A stretch of DNA of 12,846 nt, from assembly GCA_018659505.1 (NCBI GenBank), contig JABJMI010000549.1, positions 1 through 12,846 on the forward strand, in the 5' to 3' direction. The notes under the pieces were generated by a model. It searched no databases. It was not told the origin of the DNA and was given only the letters and a program-made list of their open reading frames with translations. Position numbers and translations under genes: made by a program. The stretch is from Planctomicrobium sp. (GTDB lineage Bacteria; Planctomycetota; Planctomycetia; Planctomycetales; Planctomycetaceae). Shown here piece by piece: positions 1 to 6,286 of this stretch (positions are counted from its first letter, which is position 1; every line of letters begins with the position of its first letter).

Positions 1-2
1 AC

Positions 3-674
3 ACCATCGACCGCATCGTTGCCAATGTGCTGAGCCAACTCAGCCCGGACGCTTCAGATGCCGCAGTTGTGCCTGTTGAAAAAACATTGCCTACGAAACC
101 AGTACAGCAAAGTGTAGTCCTAAAAACAGCTTCGCAAACATCACTCACTGAAACAGTTATCACAGCGGACCTGTTGGAGAAAATGACAACTGGGCAAGTG
201 GTCGCAGTTTCACAAAAAGCAATCATCACACCAGCTGCGAACGATTTAATTCGTGAGCGAAGATTGGTTCTAGGACGAACGAATCAAACAGCGAAATCCA
301 AAACTCAATCTACGTCAGATACGAACTCAATTCTCAGCATTGCCATTGTTCATTACACAGCAGAGGTGCAGCAAGCAATCGCTGAGTTAGGAGAGTTCAA
401 CAAAGAATTACTAAGTTGCCCCGACGATGCAGCGAAGTACGCGATTAGTGAACTGTGCCGAACCGGAGCGAATGACGTCTTCATTTTTGCAGAACAAACT
501 CATCGGGCAGCGTGTCTGACAAATCGAAACAGCAAAGCTAAGGCAGTCGTCGTGCAAGACTCCGGCGATGTCAAAATCGTCCGCAAGCAACTTAGAGCCA
601 ACGTATGGTGTATCGATCCTAGTGGTCGATCTTACTTTGAACTGAAAAACTTAATCAAAACAATTCGCAGCTAA
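3..674 (+). CDS. Microcompartment-associated modular protein with degenerate RpiB-like C-terminal domain (5' partial)
   Basis: The reading frame is open to the left edge, so the true start lies outside the window; 223 residues are visible. I recognise no characterised enzyme. Visible parts in order: (a) an amphipathic helix at the left edge (TIDRIVANVLSQL) followed by a Pro/Ala/Thr-rich linker of about 30 residues, the usual architecture of a BMC encapsulation peptide; (b) a short module containing AIITPAANDLIRERR, reminiscent of the TP-A-R segment in EutT-like proteins; (c) from about residue 107, a domain whose spacing resembles RpiB/LacAB sugar-phosphate isomerases, with RANVWCIDPSGRS matching the family's DANVLxLGxR segment. 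The CGTG-like catalytic loop of RpiB appears as FAEQT, so isomerase activity is unlikely. It precedes the BMC vertex gene by 57 nt on the same strand, which makes it a probable BMC component. Domain assignments are inference by eye; coding status is near certain. Confidence 0.85.
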   Translation, partial: TIDRIVANVLSQLSPDASDAAVVPVEKTLPTKPVQQSVVLKTASQTSLTETVITADLLEKMTTGQVVAVSQKAIITPAANDLIRERRLVLGRTNQTAKSKTQSTSDTNSILSIAIVHYTAEVQQAIAELGEFNKELLSCPDDAAKYAISELCRTGANDVFIFAEQTHRAACLTNRNSKAKAVVVQDSGDVKIVRKQLRANVWCIDPSGRSYFELKNLIKTIRS

Positions 675-731
675 GTTTGCTGCGAAGCGATGAATCTTTC
701 CTGTTTTCCAACCCCTAATTCCTATCTTCCT

Positions 732-1031
732 ATGCGAATCGGCGAAGTTATCGGCAAAGTGACTCTCTCCAGGTGCCATCCTGAATTGAATGGCAGCAGC
801 TGGAAAGTTGTGGTCCCGCTCGATTTACCAGCACTCGTTGGCGAAGAAGGAGGACGCGGCGAACCTTTAGTCGTTTTTGATGAAATTGGTTCCGGAGAAG
901 GATCTATCGTCGCTATTAGCGAAAGTGCGGAAGCTTCGGCTCCATTTTACCCAGACAAAAAACCTTTAGATGCATACTGTGCTGCACTCCTCGATTCAGT
1001 CGATATCAGGATAAGCATCAAGAATAAATAA
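732..1031 (+). CDS. EutN/CcmL-family BMC vertex (pentamer) protein
   Basis: A 99-residue protein of the usual length for pentameric BMC-P shell proteins, which cap the vertices of the icosahedral microcompartment. It opens with MRIGEVIGKVTLSR, the standard beta-strand start of EutN/CcmL proteins, followed by LNGSSWKVVVPLDL and the EPLVVFDEIGSGEGSIVAIS stretch that carries the conserved D-x-G-x-G-x-G-x-V signature. I chose the ATG at 732; an in-frame ATG at 690 would add 14 Pro/Ser-rich residues not seen in the family. Neither start has a clear Shine-Dalgarno site. Planctomycetal BMC loci encode several BMC-P paralogues, and I cannot tell which one this is. It lies between the putative cargo/scaffold protein and the aldolase, so it belongs to the same operon. 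Confidence 0.93.
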   Translation: MRIGEVIGKVTLSRCHPELNGSSWKVVVPLDLPALVGEEGGRGEPLVVFDEIGSGEGSIVAISESAEASAPFYPDKKPLDAYCAALLDSVDIRISIKNK

Positions 1032-1038
1032 CATTTAG

Positions 1039-1059
1039 CCCCCGGTGATCCACCGGGGG
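1039..1059 (+). promoter_or_regulatory. GC-rich hairpin between shell gene and aldolase gene
   Basis: CCCCCGGTG (1039-1047) and CACCGGGGG (1051-1059) form a perfect 9-bp stem with a 3-nt loop, 7 nt after the shell-gene stop. No T-run follows, so it is not a classical terminator. The 3' arm runs into a GGAGGA sequence just before an ATG at 1065, but the short frame from 1065 runs into the aldolase gene out of frame and does not look like a protein. An RNA-stability or processing element that tunes shell-to-enzyme ratio is a plausible inference. Confidence 0.6.
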
Positions 1060-1123
1060 AGGACATGAGAGTTCATGAAGTAGCTCTCGATAAACACTCA
1101 ACCCTAGACCAAAGCGAAGCGCC

Positions 1124-2008
1124 ATGTACCACCCACTCTTCAACAACCCGGAAATTAAAGAATGGATCTGCGAGATCGGACGTCGGGTCTACACCAAAGG
1201 TTTCGCAGCTGCCAATGATGGAAACATCTCTTACCGAGTCGGTGAAAACGAAGTTCTTTGCAGCCCAACAATGATCTGCAAAGGCTTCATGAAACATGAC
1301 GACATTTGCATGGTCGACCTGAAAGGGAACCAACTCGCTGGCATTAAGAAGAGAACCAGCGAAATCCTGTTGCACCTTGCAATCATGGAACACCGCCCCG
1401 ATGTCAAAGCTGTGGTTCACTGTCATCCGCCGCACGCGACTGCGTTCGCTGTCGCTCGGGAAGCGATTCCACAATGTGTCTTGCCAGAGATCGAAGTCTT
1501 CATGGGCGAAGTTCCGTTGGCTCCTTATGAAACTCCAGGTGGACAAGAATTCGCCAACACTGTTGTTCCGTTCCTAAAGTCGACGAACACCATCATCCTC
1601 ACCAATCACGGAACAGTCAGTTTCGGAGCGACTTTGGAAGAAGCCTACTGGAAGACTGAAATCCTCGATGCCTATTGCCGCATCCTGATTCTCTCCAAAG
1701 AAATCGGTGGCATCACCTACCTCAACGAGCAGAAGTCTCGTGAGCTTCTCGACCTGAAGAAGAAACTCGGTTTCGACGATCCACGTTTCCACATGGAAGA
1801 TTGCGATCTCTGCGGCAACACCGCCTTCCGCGAAGGTTACTCAGAGAACAACGTCCCCGCCCCTCAAACAACCGCGTTCGATCCTCCACCATCTTACCCT
1901 GCATACCTCTCTCAACCAGGTGGCAACAATCCACTTGCTGGCGGAGATATGGACGCCATCGTCAAAGCGATTACAGATGAAGTCATCGCTGCTCTAAAAG
2001 CTTCGTAA
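1124..2008 (+). CDS. Class II aldolase (L-fuculose/L-rhamnulose-1-phosphate type) with C-terminal encapsulation peptide
   Basis: A 294-residue zinc-dependent class II aldolase/adducin-family enzyme. Family enzymes split L-fuculose-1-P or L-rhamnulose-1-P into DHAP and L-lactaldehyde. Visible residues: catalytic Glu80 in RTSE; metal ligands His99 and His101 in HCHPPHA and His162 in TNHGT, matching E. coli FucA E73/H92/H94/H155; NDGNIS at 31-36 in the substrate-binding region. The core ends near residue 225; bacterial FucA is about 215 residues. The extra tail has a CDLC segment (227-230), a Pro/Ser/Gly-rich linker (about 245-274) and an amphipathic helix MDAIVKAITDEVIAAL (276-291), typical of BMC encapsulation peptides. 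Start: the ATG at 1124 is the only start after an in-frame stop at 1091; there is no clear Shine-Dalgarno. It is the last gene of the BMC operon. The planctomycetal PVM-type BMC aldolase (PvmN) is the closest family I know; exact substrate not provable here. Confidence 0.93.
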   Translation: MYHPLFNNPEIKEWICEIGRRVYTKGFAAANDGNISYRVGENEVLCSPTMICKGFMKHDDICMVDLKGNQLAGIKKRTSEILLHLAIMEHRPDVKAVVHCHPPHATAFAVAREAIPQCVLPEIEVFMGEVPLAPYETPGGQEFANTVVPFLKSTNTIILTNHGTVSFGATLEEAYWKTEILDAYCRILILSKEIGGITYLNEQKSRELLDLKKKLGFDDPRFHMEDCDLCGNTAFREGYSENNVPAPQTTAFDPPPSYPAYLSQPGGNNPLAGGDMDAIVKAITDEVIAALKAS

Positions 2009-2021
2009 GCAGATTCGCTGT

Positions 2022-2050
2022 TTTGCCGGACACTTCAAGTGTCCGGCAAA
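2022..2050. repeat. 29-nt perfect palindrome, copy 1, between convergent genes
   Basis: TTTGCCGGACACTT (2022-2035), a central C, and AAGTGTCCGGCAAA (2037-2050) are exact reverse complements: 14-bp arms with a 1-nt centre. It begins 13 nt after the aldolase stop and lies before the 3' end of the opposing hydrolase gene. There is no T-run outside the arms, only the TTT/AAA arm ends. A near-copy of the same length occurs at 5082-5110. It could be a bidirectional terminator, a dispersed REP-like repeat, or a protein-binding site. Confidence 0.85.
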
Positions 2051-2175
2051 GTTGCTTTCAAGAACAATTTGCAGGTTCTGTCTCGCGGCAGAAAACTAAG
2101 AATTGTGGATACTGATTTCGTCACGGACAGATAAACGCGAAGTGACGTGGAATAACCAACCCGCCAAGTGAACGG

Positions 2176-3057
2176 TTAAACGTCTGTCATCAAGAACTCT
2201 TCCATCCGTGGAATGATGATCTCGTGAGCGTCTTCAAACACGTAGTGTCCGGCTTTAGGAATGCGAAAAGTTTCGGCATTCGGAAAGCGTTGCTCCCACT
2301 CGTCGAGAAATTTGGTTGTGAAGCACCAGTCTTTCTCACCCCAAGGTAAGAGAAATGGATGGTCCTTGAACTGTGCGAGATTGTCTTCCACGCCGAATAA
2401 GGTTTTGTAGGTTGGATGAGAAGTTTTCAATGGGATTTCTTGCACGAAGCGATGGACTGCAATTCGATTCTGCCAGGTGTTATATGGAGAGAGGTAACCC
2501 TGTTTAATTACAGGCGTCAATGGTTTCTCTACCGCTTGGGTAATCGCTGCCCCTGCGAAGAGGTTGAAGCCGCGAACTCCTATTGCACCTAGTACGGGAA
2601 TCCGGCAAACCGCAATACGGAACGGGATCTCTAGCGAACGAAACGCTGCGGTGTTCATCATTACGAATCGCTTGAACCGATCTGGCAATCGCCCCGCTGC
2701 TCCCATCCCAATGCAACCACCCCAGTCATGCCCGACAAGAGTCACATTCTGCAAATCGAGTTCTTCAACGAGTTGGCAAAGGTTGCTGATGTGCTGTTCA
2801 ATCGAGTAGGCATAATCTTGAGGCTTGTCTGAAAGTCCCATGCCTAAATGATCGACTGCGATGCAACGATTATTTGCCGAGAAATGTTTGATGAATTTCC
2901 GCCAAGCAAAGCTCCAACTCGGATTGCCATGCACAAACAAAATTGGTGTCCCAGAACCTTCATCAACATAGGAGTATTGATGTCCGTCAATCTGAAGAGA
3001 TTTCGGTTCGAACGGGTATTCTTCGCGGAGAGACGCAGGAACAACAGTTTTAGGCAC
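2176..3057 (-). CDS. Alpha/beta hydrolase, haloalkane dehalogenase (HLD-III)/OleB-like
   Basis: A 293-residue alpha/beta-hydrolase-fold protein of full length for the haloalkane dehalogenase family. Visible catalytic set: oxyanion-region HGNPSW (43-48) with the Asn used for halide binding; nucleophile Asp111 followed by Trp112 in GHDWGG; acid Asp243 in WGEKDW; base His271 in KAGHYVFEDAHE. This Asp nucleophile with Asn/Trp pair fits subfamily HLD-III and OleB proteins, which decarboxylate beta-lactones in long-chain olefin synthesis. No oleA, oleC or oleD homologue lies in the window, so dehalogenase and beta-lactone decarboxylase both remain possible. The start is GTG at 3057; no in-frame ATG exists before an upstream in-frame stop (3112-3114), and the ribosome site is weak. 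It is convergent with the aldolase gene and appears to be a single-gene unit. Confidence 0.9.
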   Translation of the reverse strand: MPKTVVPASLREEYPFEPKSLQIDGHQYSYVDEGSGTPILFVHGNPSWSFAWRKFIKHFSANNRCIAVDHLGMGLSDKPQDYAYSIEQHISNLCQLVEELDLQNVTLVGHDWGGCIGMGAAGRLPDRFKRFVMMNTAAFRSLEIPFRIAVCRIPVLGAIGVRGFNLFAGAAITQAVEKPLTPVIKQGYLSPYNTWQNRIAVHRFVQEIPLKTSHPTYKTLFGVEDNLAQFKDHPFLLPWGEKDWCFTTKFLDEWEQRFPNAETFRIPKAGHYVFEDAHEIIIPRMEEFLMTDV

Positions 3058-3519
3058 GACGAATGTTTCTTGCTGTAATGTGTAGGGAGCAGGTGAAGCG
3101 ATGGATGTACTTTATTGATCTAGCCGACGAACGGCTATCAATGCTGTAAAAATCGTTGAGGAAAACTAAGTCTTGGCTCATGGAGTAATCGATGCTCTAC
3201 TTTATGCAAAGTGCAGCCTTACGTCGCGACTTGTGATAATGCGTCCAATTGAATGAATCTCGTCGATTCTGACTTTTGAATTCGATATTCTGTAGCCTCT
3301 TAAGACTGCAACTCGGAATAAAGGTAGACAAAGTCGCTTTTGCCTATAAACTCCATATAGGTTTATGTCTATGGATTGTGGGGTATTCCCTTCATTGAGA
3401 CATACTAAACCTCCCTCCTCCATGAGTTGTTTTGATCGCATCCCTCCTCGATCAAGTCACTTTTGACCGTACTCTCCAATATTTCATGTTGGAAGTGTAC
3501 CCCACCTGGAAATCAGCAC
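3058..3519. other. Intergenic region between divergent hydrolase and adaptor genes
   Basis: 462 nt that should hold divergent promoters for the hydrolase (-) and the adaptor (+). I see no convincing gene: a 79-codon minus-strand frame (3202-3441) has no recognisable features. Structures present: an imperfect hairpin at 3115-3141 (TTGAT and AGCCG pairing with CGGCT and ATCAA across a 2-nt bulge), a small inverted repeat ATAAAC/GTTTAT around 3346-3366, and the inverted repeat at 3432-3455. No clear -35/-10 pair stands out. Confidence 0.6.
3432..3455. promoter_or_regulatory. Inverted repeat upstream of the adaptor gene, possible operator
   Basis: TTGATCG (3432-3438) and CGATCAA (3449-3455) are perfect 7-bp inverted arms with a 10-nt CT-rich spacer, centred about 76 nt before the preferred ATG of the adaptor gene. 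Arm length and spacing would suit a dimeric repressor such as a TetR- or MarR-type protein, but no regulator gene is nearby. Chance is possible. Confidence 0.3.
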
Positions 3520-5073
3520 ATGTCTGACTCATACGAAAAAAATTCGTTGCGCAGAGGATCTGTGACCAAGTGTGTACTCATCTTACTCGTTTGCGCAGGA
3601 ATCTTCTTACCAGTGGCGTCATTGGCGATCACAGAGCAACTGCCAGTTGTTCCAAGTGATGGATTCACAATTGTTTCGCGTGGTTCACTGGAACAAGTCC
3701 TCAGTCAAACGGGGGAAATCGAAAGTGCAGATAACGATATCTTAATCAGCAAATGTGAGTGGTCGACACGTATTCTTTCGATCATCCCTGAGGGAAGCTG
3801 GGTCGAAGCGGGTGAGATTGTCGCAGAGCTTGATTCATCTGACATCCGCAAACGATTCCAGGAACGGGCTGTCCTTTTGGTCAAGGCTCAGTCGAAGCTG
3901 GCGGATGCTGAAGAAGACTTACAGATTCAGAAACTGACAAATCAGAGTATTCTCGCTGCTGCTCAACTCCAAAAGCGACTAACTCGACTTCAACTGGATG
4001 GTTATCTTGAAGCGGAGTATCCACAAAAGCTCCATAGTTTGGAGGCTTCAGTTGCTTTAGCGGAAGAAGACCTCGCAAGAGCTGAGAAGAAACTGGAGTT
4101 TGTTGCAGACATGGTTCAACTTGGATACCGATCAGTCTCTGATCGGGAAAACGAGCGGATTAATGTTCTCAAGAAAGAACAAGCATATGAGCTTGCAGAG
4201 GACAAACTGAAAGTTCTCAGAGACTTTACGTTCACTCGAACACGAACTCAGTTAAAAGCGATCGCTGACGAAGCCGAACGAGAGCTGGAACGTGTTGACC
4301 TTGCTAGCAGGTCTTCAATTCTAAGACGAGAAATCAGCGTCCGATCTCGAACTCGATCACGTGACATTTACCAGGCATACCAGGATCGGCTAGAAGAAAA
4401 CATCGCAGCCTGCATTATTCGAGCATCGAAATCAGGCGAAGTGATCTATGCCAAAGTCAGTTCCAGTTCATCTGCAAGAATCGACGAAGGCAGCTCAATG
4501 CGTTATCTGCAACAGATTGCCAAAATTCCCGACCGTGATCATTTGCAGGTGAATGTTCGCATTCATGAATCGAACATTCGACTGATTCAAATTGGGCAAC
4601 CTGTCCTGATCAATGTCGATGCCAAAGGTCTCGATCAGTACGAGGCTCGAGTTAAACAAATTTCACGTGTTCCGATGGCTGGGAAATACCCGAATTACCA
4701 CCTTCGAGAGTATCGTGTCATAATTGATGTTGAAGCCGACCCGGAATTGGCACGAACAATTGCTCCAGGAATGACAGCGACAACCAACATTATTGCAGCT
4801 CAACGCTCCGCCGCCGTTTACGTTCCCTTGCATTCTGTTGTCGAGGTTGGTGATGAACATCTGACGTTCATCAAAAAGGGTGATGAAGTTGAGCCAAGAG
4901 TTGTCACCGTTGGAATATCAACAGACGCTTCGATCGAGATTCTGTCTGGACTGAACGATGGTGAAGAAATCGTCTTAAAGCCACGAGTAACGTGTGCGCA
5001 ACATATTGTTGCTTTGCAAAAGAGTTCTCAATCAAAGCATGATCAGAATTCTTGGATAAGCATGATTCATTAA
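3520..5073 (+). CDS. HlyD/RND-type periplasmic adaptor protein (membrane fusion protein)
   Basis: A 517-residue exported adaptor that, in this family, links an inner-membrane pump to an outer-membrane channel. Residues 1-36 form a signal peptide: basic RRGSVTK, a hydrophobic core, and an ASLA cleavage motif. Then come a first lipoyl half (about 70-108: IIPEGSWVEAGEIVAEL), a long charged coiled-coil hairpin (about 108-295) with two helical arms, the second lipoyl half (about 297-312: IIRASKSGEVIYA), a beta-barrel domain (about 340-430) ending in the family signature IAPGMTATTNI, and a membrane-proximal domain (about 440-500: VYVPLHSVVEVG, LSGLNDGEEIVL). Start: ATG at 3520, with GGA 10 nt upstream; an in-frame TTG at 3463 would put 19 extra residues ahead of the signal peptide. 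No ABC or RND pump gene follows, so its partner must be encoded elsewhere. Confidence 0.9.
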   Translation: MSDSYEKNSLRRGSVTKCVLILLVCAGIFLPVASLAITEQLPVVPSDGFTIVSRGSLEQVLSQTGEIESADNDILISKCEWSTRILSIIPEGSWVEAGEIVAELDSSDIRKRFQERAVLLVKAQSKLADAEEDLQIQKLTNQSILAAAQLQKRLTRLQLDGYLEAEYPQKLHSLEASVALAEEDLARAEKKLEFVADMVQLGYRSVSDRENERINVLKKEQAYELAEDKLKVLRDFTFTRTRTQLKAIADEAERELERVDLASRSSILRREISVRSRTRSRDIYQAYQDRLEENIAACIIRASKSGEVIYAKVSSSSSARIDEGSSMRYLQQIAKIPDRDHLQVNVRIHESNIRLIQIGQPVLINVDAKGLDQYEARVKQISRVPMAGKYPNYHLREYRVIIDVEADPELARTIAPGMTATTNIIAAQRSAAVYVPLHSVVEVGDEHLTFIKKGDEVEPRVVTVGISTDASIEILSGLNDGEEIVLKPRVTCAQHIVALQKSSQSKHDQNSWISMIH

Positions 5074-5081
5074 AATGCTGC

Positions 5082-5110
5082 TTTGCCCCACACTTTAAGT
5101 GTGTGGCAAA
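5082..5110. repeat. 29-nt near-perfect palindrome, copy 2, between convergent genes
   Basis: TTTGCCCCACACTT (5082-5095), central T, AAGTGTGTGGCAAA (5097-5110): 14-bp arms with a single C/T mismatch. It begins 8 nt after the adaptor stop and 25 nt before the 3' end of the opposing aldolase-like gene. It matches the copy at 2022-2050 in length, geometry and 24 of 29 bases. Three of the four arm differences form two pair positions in which one keeps pairing (G-C to C-G) and the other becomes the mismatch. Confidence 0.8.
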
Positions 5111-5134
5111 ATCTTGATCTGTAGTCGCAATGAA

Positions 5135-6286
5135 CTAGAGATTCTTCATGCGTTCACGATGATAAGCGAGGCGATCCTCGCTACTCATTTTGCTAAAGTC
5201 AACTTTCACGGACGGCGGAATCGAAGCAACTTGCTTTTCTTGAGAAGGTTGTTCGCCACCGTAACTCATGACACTTTCCGTTAATTGCAGATCTTCTTCG
5301 AGTGGTCGATGCGGTTGAATTGAGAGTTTCTCCAAGACCGAGTGATAAGCTTGCACCGCTTCTGCCGGCGAGATCACGCCATCAACAATATGCCTGAGGA
5401 ACTCGATAAACGCGAGTTGATTTTCTGCGTGGTTAATCTTCCTTCCATATAATGCAACACGAGCACCATGCTTCTGGGCATCATGAATCATTTGAAAAGC
5501 ATCACGTGTCGTCCCCGATGATCCACCAAGAATACCAACGATTAAGTGTGGATCGTAAGCAACCAGTTCTTCGAGTGCTTTGGGTCCCGGGTATGGAATC
5601 TTCAGAAAGACCGGTCTCGCTGCGGAAGCCACACCAGCTAATGTTCGAGCGATGACATCATTGATAAAGTATGGAACCGTCTCAGCTGAGACAGACTCTT
5701 GAATGTTGGGATGGAAGACTTCCAGGAAATGTCGAAACCCTTTTCTTTCTGCCTCGGCACGAAAATCGTTGTAGGCATTCAGCGTTTCGAGATCGAGAGT
5801 ACGGTCATTATTAAACGTGACTGAATAAAGTCCTAGGTTTGCTCCCCGCCCTCGTTCTTCAGGCGAACAGTCAAGATGTCCGCATTGAGCATGATCAAGC
5901 TGTGCCGTTCGAAAAGGGGAAGCATGTTCTTGTGGGATCGTGCTTCCCCGGAACGCAAAGACATCCGTCGCATCGTTGGCACGAATGGCTGGTGTAATAT
6001 GTGAATTCTCGAACAGACGTTCCTCAAGACACAACTTCTCACTCGTACTGGCAGACATCAGCACAATATCAACCACCCCCTGACGTATGATCTGGCGGAT
6101 CTGTTCACGATATTCTTCCAGAGACTTGAAACGGCATTCGCCTTCATTGCTTCCGCAAATATTGCCGGGCGCTGCCATGCCAAACGCCATGTCCGCATCT
6201 TTAGCATCGGCGATGATAAATTCTCGACTACCAGTTAGGTTCTCGTGAATTGAGGCCAATTTCGTATCTAATGATTTTTCGATCAT
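5135..6286 (-). CDS. Class I aldolase-like TIM-barrel protein (LacD/FbaB/DeoC-like)
   Basis: A 383-residue cytoplasmic protein with the look of a class I (Schiff-base) aldolase barrel. FIIADAKDADMAFG (23-36) suits an early barrel strand. PVFLKIPYPGP (225-235) places a Lys (229) in a strand, the typical position of the Schiff-base Lys. LIVGILGGSSGTTRDAF (248-264) resembles the Gly/Ser phosphate-binding loop of DeoC/FbaB enzymes, and VALYGRKI (277-284) the next strand. Residues after about 320 are a polar tail of unknown role ending in a charged segment (LAYHRERMKNL). Cys- and His-rich stretches (AQCGHLDC, 133-140) are unusual. The start ATG at 6286 overlaps the stop of the membrane-protein gene (ATGA), so the two are translationally coupled. 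Substrate unknown. That it is an aldolase is inference from motifs; I could not match a characterised subfamily. Confidence 0.8.
   Translation of the reverse strand: MIEKSLDTKLASIHENLTGSREFIIADAKDADMAFGMAAPGNICGSNEGECRFKSLEEYREQIRQIIRQGVVDIVLMSASTSEKLCLEERLFENSHITPAIRANDATDVFAFRGSTIPQEHASPFRTAQLDHAQCGHLDCSPEERGRGANLGLYSVTFNNDRTLDLETLNAYNDFRAEAERKGFRHFLEVFHPNIQESVSAETVPYFINDVIARTLAGVASAARPVFLKIPYPGPKALEELVAYDPHLIVGILGGSSGTTRDAFQMIHDAQKHGARVALYGRKINHAENQLAFIEFLRHIVDGVISPAEAVQAYHSVLEKLSIQPHRPLEEDLQLTESVMSYGGEQPSQEKQVASIPPSVKVDFSKMSSEDRLAYHRERMKNL

Noticed and set aside
1065..1274. 69-codon plus-strand frame starting right after a GGAGGA sequence
   Set aside because: Despite the good ribosome site it runs 150 nt into the aldolase gene in another frame, and its translation is low-complexity Ser/Thr/Lys with no recognisable features. 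The aldolase frame is clearly the real one.
3202..3441. 79-codon minus-strand frame in the large intergenic gap
   Set aside because: No ribosome site or domain, and odd composition; it most likely reflects chance openness.
4657..4672. TTTCACGTG core resembling a parS site
   Set aside because: Only the central 9 bases fit TGTTTCACGTGAAACA; the right arm is wrong, and it lies inside the adaptor coding sequence.
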